From the NCBI RefSeq assembly GCF_002796985.1, contig NZ_PEKX01000004.1, positions 62,001-126,000 on the forward strand: DNA of 64,000 nucleotides, in the 5' to 3' direction. Below are positions 45,619 through 53,961 of the stretch, piece after piece. Both the position numbers and the translations under genes were made by a program. This DNA is from Pseudomonas sp. (GTDB lineage Bacteria > Pseudomonadota > Gammaproteobacteria > Pseudomonadales > Pseudomonadaceae). Every line of letters starts with the position of its first letter. Positions within the stretch are counted from its first letter, which is position 1. Under the pieces are notes generated by a model, which was not told the DNA's origin, did no database searches, and saw only the letters and a list, made by a program, of their open reading frames with translations.

Positions 45619-45628
45619 TTGGATCCAA
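45619..45628 (+). promoter_or_regulatory. Putative GntR (FCD) operator
   Basis: TTGGATCCAA, a perfect 10-bp palindrome in an AT-rich setting (AATTGGATCCAAAA) 22 bp before the regulator's start codon. Sites of this form are used by several FCD-type GntR proteins, so autoregulation is likely. Confidence 0.45.
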
Positions 45629-45650
45629 AAATCCACGAGGAGACACCCCC

Positions 45651-46316
45651 ATGCGCCTGGTACCCGCTGCCCGCCCGCCGATGAGCGCCGAAGACGAGGC
45701 CTACGACTACCTCCTCCAAGCCATCTGCACCGGCCGCTACAAGACCGGCGACCGCCTGGTGGCGGAGGATATCGCCAGCGAGATCGGCATGAGCCGGATG
45801 CCGGTGCGCGGTGCCTTCAAGCGCCTGGACGCCGAGGGCCTGGTCACCCTGCGACCCAACCGCGGCGCCATCGTCAGCGGCCTGAACATCGAGGAAATGC
45901 GTGAAGTCTTCGAGATGCGCAGCGCCCTGGAAGGCCTGGCCATCCGCATCGCCGTGCCGCAACTCACCGACCGCGACCTGTCCCGCCTGGAGCGCATGCT
46001 CGACGAGATGGACGACTACCGCGACGACAGCGCCCAGTGGGTCAGCCGCCACCGCGCCTTCCACGAATACCTCTGCAGCCTTGCCAGGCGTCCGCGCCTG
46101 CTGCGCCAGATCATCGCGCTGTATTCGGTGATCGAGCCGCACATGCGCCTGTGGCTGCAGCACGTCGACAAACCCATGAGCGCCCGCGAGGAGCACACCG
46201 TGATCCTCGACGCCCTGCGCTCGGGCGATGCCCGCGAGGCCGAGCGGGTGATCTGCGACCACATCGAGGGGACCATCCCGTCCCTGGCCAGGTTTCTGGA
46301 GGCGCAAGCCACCTGA
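45651..46316 (+). CDS. GntR-family regulator with FCD domain
   Basis: 221 residues from the ATG at 45651, with ACGAGGAGAC as ribosome site. The helix-turn-helix is VAEDIASEIGMSRMPVRGAF; the helical FCD ligand domain follows (VFEMRSALEGLAIRIAV, then metal-type His/Asp positions in SRHRAFHEYLCSL and EEHTVILDALRSGDAREAERVI). FCD regulators bind organic acids or amino acids. It heads the ABC transporter and gamma-glutamyltransferase genes and probably controls them; the ligand may be a gamma-glutamyl compound or its product. Confidence 0.92.
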   Translation: MRLVPAARPPMSAEDEAYDYLLQAICTGRYKTGDRLVAEDIASEIGMSRMPVRGAFKRLDAEGLVTLRPNRGAIVSGLNIEEMREVFEMRSALEGLAIRIAVPQLTDRDLSRLERMLDEMDDYRDDSAQWVSRHRAFHEYLCSLARRPRLLRQIIALYSVIEPHMRLWLQHVDKPMSAREEHTVILDALRSGDAREAERVICDHIEGTIPSLARFLEAQAT

Positions 46317-46337
46317 AAGCGCAATCCACCCAAGCGC

Positions 46338-46389
46338 AATCCATGAAGCCGATCCATGAAGCCGATCCACGAAGCCGATCCACGAAGAA
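46338..46389. repeat. Short 13-bp tandem repeat
   Basis: Four copies of GATCCATGAAGCC or near versions (AATCCATGAAGCC, GATCCATGAAGCC, GATCCACGAAGCC, GATCCACGAAGAA) lie between the regulator stop and the binding-protein gene. Confidence 0.85.
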
Positions 46390-46468
46390 GAGAATCGAAG
46401 CAACGGGCGCCTAGACCCGTACTTCTGTGTCCCTGAACTGCCCTGGCAACCCCACCCCGGAGCTCAAC

Positions 46469-47275
46469 ATGTTCGAACGCAGGATCCCGCAGTGCCTTCT
46501 CGCCCTTTGCCTGGCCGCCCCACTGGCGCACGCCGATGTGAAGATTCCCGACCGCTTGCAGAACGCCAGCAAGGTGACCTTCTGCGGCGGCATGGACTCC
46601 CCGCCCATGGGCTTCTATGACACCAACCAGAAGCTCACCGGGGTCACCATCGACCTGGGCGAAGCCATCGCCAAGCGCCTGGGCGACAAGAAGATCGACT
46701 GGCGCATCACGCCCTTCTCCGGGCTGATCCCGGCACTGCTGGCCGGCCAGTGCGACATGCTGGTGGACCAGCTGTTCGACAAGCCCGAACGGCGCGAAGT
46801 GATCGACATGGTCAACTACATGTACTCCAGCCAGGCCGTGGTGGTCGCCAAGGGCAACCCCGAGGGCATCCGCAGCCTGGACGATCTCTCCGGGAAGAAG
46901 GTCGCGGTGCTCAACGGTTCGACCATCCGCACCCTGCTCGACGCCCACAACGAGAAACTCGCCAAGGCCGGCAAGCCGCCGATGAAGGTGGTGGTCTACA
47001 ACACCGACACCGACGCCTTCCAGTCCCTGCGCATCCGCCAGACCGACGCCTACGGCACCACCGTGGAAACCGCCGGCTACTACCAGAGCATGGCGCCGGA
47101 CCTGTTCGAGATCGGCGTGCCGGCTTTCGCACGCATCCTCACCGGCCTTGGCATCCGCAAGGAAGACAAGCAGCTGAGCGAAGCGGTCACGCAGATCATC
47201 AAGGACATGCAGGCCGACGGCAGCTACGCCGCGCTCCTGGCCAAGTGGCACATCGAAGGCGACAAACTGGACTGA
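46469..47275 (+). CDS. Family 3 amino-acid ABC transporter binding protein
   Basis: 268 residues from ATG 46469, preceded by CCGGAGC. The signal peptide ends APLAHADVK. The core KVTFCGGMDSPPMGFYDTNQ, KLTGVTIDLGEAIAKRLGDK and PALLAGQCDMLVDQLFDKPERR is typical of polar amino-acid/opine binding proteins (SBP_bac_3). It delivers ligand to the permease and ATPase that follow at 11 bp and then 1 bp. A gamma-glutamyl compound is the likely ligand from context. Confidence 0.93.
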   Translation: MFERRIPQCLLALCLAAPLAHADVKIPDRLQNASKVTFCGGMDSPPMGFYDTNQKLTGVTIDLGEAIAKRLGDKKIDWRITPFSGLIPALLAGQCDMLVDQLFDKPERREVIDMVNYMYSSQAVVVAKGNPEGIRSLDDLSGKKVAVLNGSTIRTLLDAHNEKLAKAGKPPMKVVVYNTDTDAFQSLRIRQTDAYGTTVETAGYYQSMAPDLFEIGVPAFARILTGLGIRKEDKQLSEAVTQIIKDMQADGSYAALLAKWHIEGDKLD

Positions 47276-47286
47276 GGTAACGAGAC

Positions 47287-48054
47287 ATGAACTTCAGTTG
47301 GGACGTGTTCTGGCAGTACCTGCTGCGGCCGAGCGACATCTACCTCTACGGCCTCTGGCTGACCTGCGTGATCGCCGTCAGCGCCATGCTCCTGGGCTGC
47401 GTGCTCGGGCTGCTGGCGGCGCTGATGCGCCTGTCGAGCAATCCGCTGCTGCAATACCCGGTACGTTTCTACGTATGGCTGATGCGCGGCACGCCGCTGC
47501 TGGTGCAGGTCGTCTTCCTCTACACCGCGCTGGCCGCCGGCGGCATCTTCCGCTTCGAGGACCTGGACCTGGGGCTGTTCATCCTGCCGGGCAACATCCA
47601 GGCAGCGATCATCGCCCTGGGCCTCAACGAAGGCGCGTACATGGCCGAAATCATCCGCGCCGGTATCGGTGCGGTGGACAGGGGCCAGTACGAGGCCGGC
47701 AAATCCCTGGGGATGACCTTCCCCAAGCTGATGCGCCGCATCGTGCTGCCCCAGGCCTTCCGGGTGATCGTTCCGCCGCTGGGCAACGAGTTCAACGTGA
47801 TGCTGAAGAACACCACGCTGGTCAGCGTGATCGGCGTGCAGGAACTGCTGCTGAGCACCCAGATGGTCACCTCGGCGACCTTCCGCGTGTTCGAGCTGTA
47901 CCTGGTCGTGGCGATCTACTTCCTCGCCCTGACCACCCTCTGGGGCTTCTTCCAGCGCTGGCTGGAACAGCGCTTCGGCAAATCCGACGGCCACGCCACC
48001 GCACCGAACCGCCTGTTCGGCCGGCAGGCGATGAAACTGCTGAGGGGGCGTTGA
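47287..48054 (+). CDS. Polar amino-acid ABC transporter permease (HisM/GlnP family)
   Basis: 255 residues with about five membrane spans. The EAA loop is GAVDRGQYEAGKSLGMTFPK then RRIVLPQAFRVIVPPLGNE, standard for this family. The MRGTPLLVQVVFLYTAL stretch is also typical. A single permease serves as a homodimer, since no second one is present. It is followed directly by the ATPase gene. Confidence 0.94.
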   Translation: MNFSWDVFWQYLLRPSDIYLYGLWLTCVIAVSAMLLGCVLGLLAALMRLSSNPLLQYPVRFYVWLMRGTPLLVQVVFLYTALAAGGIFRFEDLDLGLFILPGNIQAAIIALGLNEGAYMAEIIRAGIGAVDRGQYEAGKSLGMTFPKLMRRIVLPQAFRVIVPPLGNEFNVMLKNTTLVSVIGVQELLLSTQMVTSATFRVFELYLVVAIYFLALTTLWGFFQRWLEQRFGKSDGHATAPNRLFGRQAMKLLRGR

Positions 48055-48055
48055 G

Positions 48056-48835
48056 ATGATCCCGGACATGCAAGACCTGGTGATCCAGGCACGCGACGTA
48101 CACAAGGCCTTCGGCGAACTGGAAATCCTCAAGGGTGTTTCCCTGGAGGTACGCCGTGGCGAAGTGGTGGTGCTGATCGGCGCCTCGGGCTCGGGCAAGA
48201 CCACCTTCATCCGCTGCATGAACCACCTGGAAGACATCCAGGGCGGCAGCATCCGCGTCAACGGCGAGCTGATGGGCTACCGCGAACGTCCCGACGGCAA
48301 GCTGGTGCGCGACTCGGAAAGCAACATCGCCCGCCGCCGCCGCGACATCGGCATGGTGTTCCAACGCTTCAACCTGTTCCCGCACATGACCGTGCTGGAG
48401 AACATCATCGAGGCGCCAACCCAGGTGCTGGGTGTGCCCAAGAGCGAGGCGCTGGACCAGGCCCGACGGCTACTGGCGCGGGTACGCCTGTCGGACAAGG
48501 CCGAGCAGTACCCCGGTCAGCTTTCCGGCGGCCAGCAACAGCGCGTGGCCATCGCTCGCGCCCTGGCGATGAAGCCCCAGGCCATGCTCTTCGACGAACC
48601 CACCAGCGCCCTCGACCCGGAAACCGTCGGCGAGGTGCTGCAGGTGATGAAGGAGCTGGCCGACGAAGGCATGACCATGGTGGTCGTCACCCACGAGATG
48701 GGCTTCGCCCGCGAAGTAGCCGACCGCGTGGTGGTGCTGCACCAGGGTGAGCTCATCGAGGAGGGCCCGCCCGCTCAGGTCTTCGGCAATCCGCACCACC
48801 CGCGCACGCGGGAATTCTTAAGTCGCGTTCTCTAA
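48056..48835 (+). CDS. Polar amino-acid ABC transporter ATP-binding protein (GlnQ/HisP family)
   Basis: 259 residues. Walker A GASGSGKTTFIRCMNHLE, Q-loop GMVFQRFNLFPHMTV, signature LSGGQQQRVAIARAL, Walker B AMLFDEPTSALDPE and switch His in VVVTHEMGFAREV are all intact. It begins one base after the permease stop (TGAGATG), so the two are coupled. A second ATG-like start four codons downstream (MQDLV) would change nothing of note. Confidence 0.95.
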   Translation: MIPDMQDLVIQARDVHKAFGELEILKGVSLEVRRGEVVVLIGASGSGKTTFIRCMNHLEDIQGGSIRVNGELMGYRERPDGKLVRDSESNIARRRRDIGMVFQRFNLFPHMTVLENIIEAPTQVLGVPKSEALDQARRLLARVRLSDKAEQYPGQLSGGQQQRVAIARALAMKPQAMLFDEPTSALDPETVGEVLQVMKELADEGMTMVVVTHEMGFAREVADRVVVLHQGELIEEGPPAQVFGNPHHPRTREFLSRVL

Positions 48836-48865
48836 CCACGCTTTCAAAGCTCACAAGGATAAGTC

Positions 48866-49960
48866 ATGCGTAAACGCGTTCTGTTCGCCAGCACTCTGAC
48901 CCTCCTCGCCTGCGCCACCACCGCGCAGGCCGACGACAAGCTGGTGCGCTTCTACAACTGGTCCGACTACATGGGCCCGGACACCCTGAAGAACTTCCAG
49001 AAGGACACCGGCATCAAGGTCCAGTACGACGTCTTCGACACCAACGAGATGCTCGAGGCCAAGCTGCTCTCCGGCCACTCGGGCTACGACCTGGTGGTAC
49101 CGTCCAGCCAGTTCCTCACCAAGCAGATCAACGCCGGCGTCTACCAGAAACTCGACCGCGCCCAGTTGAGCAACTGGAAGCACCTCGACCCGCGCCTGAT
49201 GAAGCGCCTGGAGGCCGCCGACCCGGGCAACCAGTACGCCGTGCCCTACATGTGGGGCACCGTCGGCATCGGCTACAACGTCGACAAGGTCAAGGCCGCC
49301 CTGGGCGACAGCGCGCCGCTGGACTCCTGGGACCTGATCTTCAAGCCGGAAAACCTCGCCAAGCTGCACGGCTGCGGCGTCGCCTTCCTCGACGCGCCGG
49401 TGAAGATCATCCCGCAGGCGCTGCACTACCTGGGCCTGGACCCGAACAGCACCAACCCCGAGGACTACACCAAGGCCTCCGCCCTGCTGCAGAAGCTCGC
49501 CCCGTCGATCACCTACTTCAACTCCTCCAAGTACACCACCGACCTCGCCAACGGCGACATCTGCGTGGCGGTCGGCTACTCGGGCGACGTGATGCAGGCG
49601 CAGACCCGCGCCCAGGAAGCCGGCAAGAAGATCGACGTGCGCTACGTGATCCCCAAGGAAGGCGCCAACCTCTGGTTCGACATGCTCGCCATCCCGCGCG
49701 ACTCGAAGAACCCCAAGGGCGCCCACGCGCTGGTGAACTACCTGCTGCGCCCGGAAGTGATCGCACCGGTCAGCGACTACGTCGGCTACGCCAACCCCAA
49801 CCCCGACGCCACCGCCCTGCTCGACCCCAAGGTGCGTGACAACCCCGGCATCTACCCCAGCGACGCGGTGATCGAGAAGCTCTACGTCTCCGCCGACCTA
49901 CCACCGAAAATCCAGCGCGTGATCACCCGCGAATGGACCCGAATCAAGACTGGCCAATGA
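48866..49960 (+). CDS. Polyamine-type ABC binding protein (PotF/SpuD-like) in an amino-acid transporter operon
   Basis: 364 residues with a signal peptide (ending TTAQADDKL). LVRFYNWSDYMGPDTLKNFQ and KDTGIKVQYDVFDTNEMLEA are textbook PotF/SpuD starts, and YAVPYMWGTVGIGYNVDKVK follows. Polyamine or gamma-glutamyl-polyamine is the likely ligand. No PotGHI-type permease lies nearby, so it either works with a remote transporter or feeds the neighbouring system. It precedes gamma-glutamyltransferase by 18 bp, which favours a gamma-glutamylated amine as ligand. Confidence 0.93.
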   Translation: MRKRVLFASTLTLLACATTAQADDKLVRFYNWSDYMGPDTLKNFQKDTGIKVQYDVFDTNEMLEAKLLSGHSGYDLVVPSSQFLTKQINAGVYQKLDRAQLSNWKHLDPRLMKRLEAADPGNQYAVPYMWGTVGIGYNVDKVKAALGDSAPLDSWDLIFKPENLAKLHGCGVAFLDAPVKIIPQALHYLGLDPNSTNPEDYTKASALLQKLAPSITYFNSSKYTTDLANGDICVAVGYSGDVMQAQTRAQEAGKKIDVRYVIPKEGANLWFDMLAIPRDSKNPKGAHALVNYLLRPEVIAPVSDYVGYANPNPDATALLDPKVRDNPGIYPSDAVIEKLYVSADLPPKIQRVITREWTRIKTGQ

Positions 49961-49978
49961 CCTTCGAAGAGCCCTGCC

Positions 49979-51595
49979 ATGCTTAAGTTTTCCGCCCACG
50001 AATATCCCTACGCCTCCCAGCGCCAGAGCGTGTTCGCCCGTAACGGCATGGTCGCCGCCTCGCAGCCACTGGCTGCCGAGGCCGGCATCGCCATGCTGCG
50101 CGCAGGCGGCAACGCCATCGACGCCGCCATCGCCACCGCCGCCGCGCTGACCGTGGTCGAACCCACCGGCTGCGCCATCGGCGGCGACGCCTTCGCCCTG
50201 GTCTGGGTCAAGGACCAACTGCACGGCCTGGACGCCAGCGGCCACGCGCCCGCCTCCCTTTCCATCGACAAGGTCAAGGCTGCTGGCCACAACAAGATGC
50301 CGGTACACGGCTGGCTGCCGGTCACCGTGCCGGGCATTCCCTCGGCCTGGGCCGAACTGTCCGCGCGCTTCGGCAAGCTGCCCTTCGCCGACCTGCTGCA
50401 GCCCGCCATCGCCCTGGCCCGTGACGGCTTCCCGGTATCCCCGGTGGTCGCCCACCAGTGGGAAATCGCCCGCCGCGAATACCAGGAAAGCCGCGCCGCC
50501 GTGCCGGTGCTGGAAGCCTGGTTCGACACCTTCACCGTCAACGGCGAAGCCCCGCGCGCCGGCCAGCTGTTCCGCAATCCAGCCCAGGCGAAAACCCTCG
50601 CCGAGCTGGCCGAGACGAAGTGCGAAAGCTTCTACCGGGGGGCCATCGCCGAGCGCCTGGCCGCCCACTCCGCTGCCACCGGTGGCGAGCTGAGCGCCGC
50701 TGACCTGGCCGGCTACAAGCCCAAGTGGGTCGATCCGATCAAGGCCAACTACCGCGGCTATGACGTCTGGGAAATCCCACCGGCCGGCCAGGGCCTGATC
50801 GCCCTGATGACCCTGAACATCCTCCAGGGCTACGACTTCGACCAGCGCGACAGCCAGCTCACCTGGCACCGCCAGCTCGAAGCGATGAAGAAGGCCTACG
50901 CCGACGGCCTGCACTACATCACCGACGCCGAGCACATGCGCGTCAGCACCGCCGCGCTGCTGTCCGATGACTACGCCGCCCGCCGCCGCGCCGAGATCAG
51001 TGAAGTCGCCGCCGAGCCCAAACATGGCGACCCGCACTCCAGCGGCACCGTCTACATCGCCACCGCCGATGGCGAAGGCAACATGGTCTCCTTCATCCAG
51101 AGCGCCTACCACGGCTTCGGCTCCGGCGTGGTGCTGCCTGACAGCGGTATCGGCCTGCAGAACCGTGGCTCGGAGTTCAGCCTCGATCCGGCGCACTCCA
51201 ATGCGTTGGCGCCGGGCAAGAAGACCTTCCACACCATCATCCCCGGCTTCCTCAGCAAGGATGGCGTGGCCGTCGGCCCGTTCGGCGTCATGGGCGGCTA
51301 CATGCAGCCCCAGGGCCATGTGCAGATGGTGATGAACCTGGTGGACTTCGGCCTCAACCCCCAGGCCGCGCTGGACGCCCCACGCTGGCAATGGCTGGGT
51401 GGCATGAAGGTCGGCATCGAGCAGCACGCCAACCGTGACCTGGCCTTCAGCCTGGCGCGACGTGGCCACGACGTCGAGATCGCCTGCGACCTCACCGACT
51501 ACGGCCGCGGGCAGATCATCGTCCGCGACCCGCAGACCGGCGTGCTCTGTGGCGGCACCGAGCCGAGGGCGGATTCGCATATCGCAGTGTGCTGA
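49979..51595 (+). CDS. ggt: Gamma-glutamyltransferase family protein (Ntn-hydrolase)
   Basis: 538 residues. The large-subunit start NGMVAASQPLAAEAGIAMLR and GGNAIDAAIATAAALTVVEP is characteristic. The self-cleavage nucleophile aligns with Thr357 in HSSGTVYIATADGEGNM, ten residues before the GN of the small-subunit start. The oxyanion and glutamate-binding region (VLPDSGIGLQNRGSEFSLDP) follows. There is no signal peptide at the N-terminus (MLKFSAHEYPYASQ), unlike classic periplasmic Ggt, so this one should act in the cytoplasm after uptake. It probably hydrolyses a gamma-glutamyl compound brought in by the upstream transporter. Confidence 0.93.
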   Translation: MLKFSAHEYPYASQRQSVFARNGMVAASQPLAAEAGIAMLRAGGNAIDAAIATAAALTVVEPTGCAIGGDAFALVWVKDQLHGLDASGHAPASLSIDKVKAAGHNKMPVHGWLPVTVPGIPSAWAELSARFGKLPFADLLQPAIALARDGFPVSPVVAHQWEIARREYQESRAAVPVLEAWFDTFTVNGEAPRAGQLFRNPAQAKTLAELAETKCESFYRGAIAERLAAHSAATGGELSAADLAGYKPKWVDPIKANYRGYDVWEIPPAGQGLIALMTLNILQGYDFDQRDSQLTWHRQLEAMKKAYADGLHYITDAEHMRVSTAALLSDDYAARRRAEISEVAAEPKHGDPHSSGTVYIATADGEGNMVSFIQSAYHGFGSGVVLPDSGIGLQNRGSEFSLDPAHSNALAPGKKTFHTIIPGFLSKDGVAVGPFGVMGGYMQPQGHVQMVMNLVDFGLNPQAALDAPRWQWLGGMKVGIEQHANRDLAFSLARRGHDVEIACDLTDYGRGQIIVRDPQTGVLCGGTEPRADSHIAVC

Positions 51596-51602
51596 GGCTC
51601 GC

Positions 51603-51644
51603 GTCCCCTCTCCGGCTGCGGGCGGTGAGGGGACGGCTTTTTTT
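51603..51644 (+). terminator. Intrinsic terminator of the ggt operon
   Basis: GTCCCCTC pairs with GAGGGGAC around a 16-base loop, followed by GGC and seven T residues, eight bases after the ggt stop. Confidence 0.8.
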
Positions 51645-51671
51645 GCGCAGGGCAGTCGATCAAGCCAGCAC

Positions 51672-52952
51672 TCACTTCTTCGTGCAAGCCCCTCCCTCGG
51701 GCGTCAGGGTGATCTCGACACGCCGGTTGGCATTCCTGCCCTCCCCCGTGTCGTCACTGGCAACCGGTTCGCTCGCTCCCGCGCCGCGCACGACGAAGCA
51801 GTCATCCGGGATATCCCCCATGCGCTGCATCCAGTCGCGAACCGCTGCGGCGCGATTGCGCGAGAGCTCCACATTGCGTTGCACATCCCCGGTGGAATCG
51901 CTGTGCCCGGTGATGACGATCAACCAGCCGGGCTGGGCCTTGACGTTGATCAGGCTGTTGATCAGCACCTTGGTCGACTCGGGCCGGAGCTGCGCCTTTC
52001 CCGCTGGGAACAACAACTGGCCATCCAGGCGAATCGGGGTGGACGGGCCCGCCGGCGGCTCCGTCTCGGAAGGTCGCTCCCCCACAGGGGACGACAGAGC
52101 CGACGGAGCGGCCACCGTCCACATGTCCTGCCACCGATAGTGGCTGTATGCCCAGGCGAACAGGCCGGTGAGTGCCATCAGCACCGCCAACAGGAGCAGC
52201 CATAACCGCAGCGGCCATCGAGTACGAGGCGAATTCCGCGTCGACGGAGGGTCGGCGCTATCGAGCTTGAGCACGACCACCGCCGGCAGATCGCCGGGTA
52301 CTTTGCGCGCCCTTCGGCGCGCTTTCAGGGGCGCGGAGTTAACCGTGGCCGGTGCGACTTCGTTCGATGTGACCGCCAGGGGCTCTGCCGCCGATTCAGC
52401 AGCGACCGGCATGTCGACCGGCCCCACCACGGTCTCCGGCGCCAGACGCTTGAGCAAACCCAGCAGTTGGCTACGCAATGCCTGCAGGGGCACCAAGGGT
52501 GCCTGTGCCCGCCGATCCAGAAGTTCGGCCAGCCCCTTGAGTTGCTCCCCCTGCCGGAGCAAGTCCGGCACGTCCGCCACTGACAGCGGCACGCCGCGCA
52601 ACCAGGGGCGCAGTTGCGCAAACAACCACTCGAGAATCTCCCTTCGAACCGGCAGTGCCGGCGGCCACAGTCGATCCCAGTCGCGATCCAGCAGGCGCTC
52701 GATGAGGCTCACGCCTTCATACAGGCCTTGCAGGCCATGCAACTGCGCCCGCGCCAGGGCAAATGCACTCACTGACTGCAGCTCTACACCCTGTTCGCGG
52801 AACAGCGCCAGGCACAAACGCTCTACCCGTGCCCAGTCCATATCAGGCCGCGCCGGGTGGTTCAGCTTCGCCAGCTCCCAGCCCAGGGCGGCGGAGTGCT
52901 CATGCCCCTGGGGATCACCGCCCAGGCGCAGGTTTTCCTCGATCACACTCAT
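51672..52952 (-). CDS. T6SS-associated ImpA-domain/OmpA-domain fusion protein (VasL/TagL-like anchor)
   Basis: 426 residues from the ATG at 52952, chosen for the GGTGGA upstream. An earlier ATG at 52976 overlaps the tssE stop (ATGA) and would add eight residues. The N-terminal half is an ImpA-like domain (GWELAKLNHPARPDMDWARV, DRDWDRLWPPALPVRREILE). One membrane span follows (LRLWLLLLAVLMALTGLFAW), then an OmpA-like domain with peptidoglycan-binding positions (ITGHSDSTGDVQRNVELSRNR, then RNANRRVEITL). It likely anchors the secretion apparatus to the cell wall. It is the last gene of the visible T6SS run. Confidence 0.88.
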   Translation of the reverse strand: MSVIEENLRLGGDPQGHEHSAALGWELAKLNHPARPDMDWARVERLCLALFREQGVELQSVSAFALARAQLHGLQGLYEGVSLIERLLDRDWDRLWPPALPVRREILEWLFAQLRPWLRGVPLSVADVPDLLRQGEQLKGLAELLDRRAQAPLVPLQALRSQLLGLLKRLAPETVVGPVDMPVAAESAAEPLAVTSNEVAPATVNSAPLKARRRARKVPGDLPAVVVLKLDSADPPSTRNSPRTRWPLRLWLLLLAVLMALTGLFAWAYSHYRWQDMWTVAAPSALSSPVGERPSETEPPAGPSTPIRLDGQLLFPAGKAQLRPESTKVLINSLINVKAQPGWLIVITGHSDSTGDVQRNVELSRNRAAAVRDWMQRMGDIPDDCFVVRGAGASEPVASDDTGEGRNANRRVEITLTPEGGACTKK

Positions 52953-52975
52953 TTTTCCACCGAGCTCACGCGCCA

Positions 52976-53416
52976 TCAGCGCGCCAGGTATTCGCGTTGT
53001 TTCAGGTGACGCACCAGCACCTTGCCTTCCGGCGCGAGCGTCGTCCCGAAGGTCGCCTGGGCGCCGTCGCGCAGCTTGAGCTGAAGGCTGTATTCCAGAT
53101 GCCCGGGGCACGTCTGTGGCAGGAGTTCGACTTGTACCTCGGCAAGGCGCGGCTCGTACTTGAGCAGCATGCCGGTCAGGGTCGCCATCAGCCCGTGGGC
53201 GCTGCCTGGCATGCCATGGAGGATCTGGCTCATGTCCGGCAGACCGTAATCGGGCAGGTGGCTGAGGGTTCCGGCACGACAGTTGAGAATGCGCTGGAGG
53301 CTGTCCAGCACGGACAGCATCGACTGGTCCTCCTCGCGCACCTTGTGCAGGTCAAGCTCGCCGCTGAAGTTCTGCAACAGCAGTTCATAGAGCGACGGGT
53401 TCTGTTCGCTCACCAC
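52976..53416 (-). CDS. tssE: T6SS baseplate subunit TssE (gp25-like)
   Basis: 146 residues. The gp25 pattern is clear: SMLSVLDSLQRILNCRAGTL, SHLPDYGLPDM, then LLKYEPRLAEVQVELLPQT. It forms part of the baseplate wedge with TssF, TssG and TssK. It overlaps tssJ by 7 bp, and its stop overlaps the next gene's possible start. Conserved length supports an intact gene. Confidence 0.92.
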   Translation of the reverse strand: MVSEQNPSLYELLLQNFSGELDLHKVREEDQSMLSVLDSLQRILNCRAGTLSHLPDYGLPDMSQILHGMPGSAHGLMATLTGMLLKYEPRLAEVQVELLPQTCPGHLEYSLQLKLRDGAQATFGTTLAPEGKVLVRHLKQREYLAR

Positions 53417-53961
53417 CAGGAGTCCTTCTTCGGCAGTGGCTCCAGGCTGAGCGCGTTATCACCCAACTCGATCACTCGCGCCTTGTCCGGGTCCAGCTCG
53501 TCACGGCCCAGCACCAGGCGCCAGCTCCCGCTCTGCAGGTCGGGGGAGCGGAACAGCGCCACCACGGCAACGAACTGTGCGTCGGCGAGCATCGGCACGC
53601 TCAGCTGCGCACCCTCTTCCGGCTTCACCACCAGCCGGCGTTCATCCAGCAGATCAGCCGACAGCAGCTGGTCGCCTTCCCCCAGTAGCTGTTGGTAGCT
53701 GGCCTTGTCCAGCGCCTTGCGATCACGCAGCTGATAGACACGCACCAGAGTCGACACCGACAGCCCGTTCATGTCCCGTTTGTCCGTGTTCAGTGCGGGG
53801 CGTCCGGTGAAGTCCAGGTGCAGCACCTTGACCTGCTTGTAGAAGATCGCGTGGCCGACCGACTTGCCAGCATCCATGGTCCGCTGCGTCAGCCCGCAGC
53901 CACCCAGCAAGCTGGCCGCCAACAGCACCGCCAGCAGCGATCTAGAAACGGTAAGCGACAT
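53410..53961 (-). CDS. tssJ: T6SS outer-membrane lipoprotein TssJ
   Basis: 183 residues with a lipoprotein signal MSLTVSRSLLAVLLAASLLG and lipobox LGGC (Cys22). The transthyretin-like body includes STLVRVYQLRDRKALDKASY and LLGEGDQLLSADLLDERRLVV, the signature of TssJ. It lies in the outer membrane facing the periplasm and holds TssM. It starts inside the tssG end (20-bp overlap). Confidence 0.93.
   Translation of the reverse strand: MSLTVSRSLLAVLLAASLLGGCGLTQRTMDAGKSVGHAIFYKQVKVLHLDFTGRPALNTDKRDMNGLSVSTLVRVYQLRDRKALDKASYQQLLGEGDQLLSADLLDERRLVVKPEEGAQLSVPMLADAQFVAVVALFRSPDLQSGSWRLVLGRDELDPDKARVIELGDNALSLEPLPKKDSWW

Noticed and set aside
49898..51580. 560-codon minus-strand frame over gamma-glutamyltransferase
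   Set aside because: Shadow of ggt, lacking any motif.
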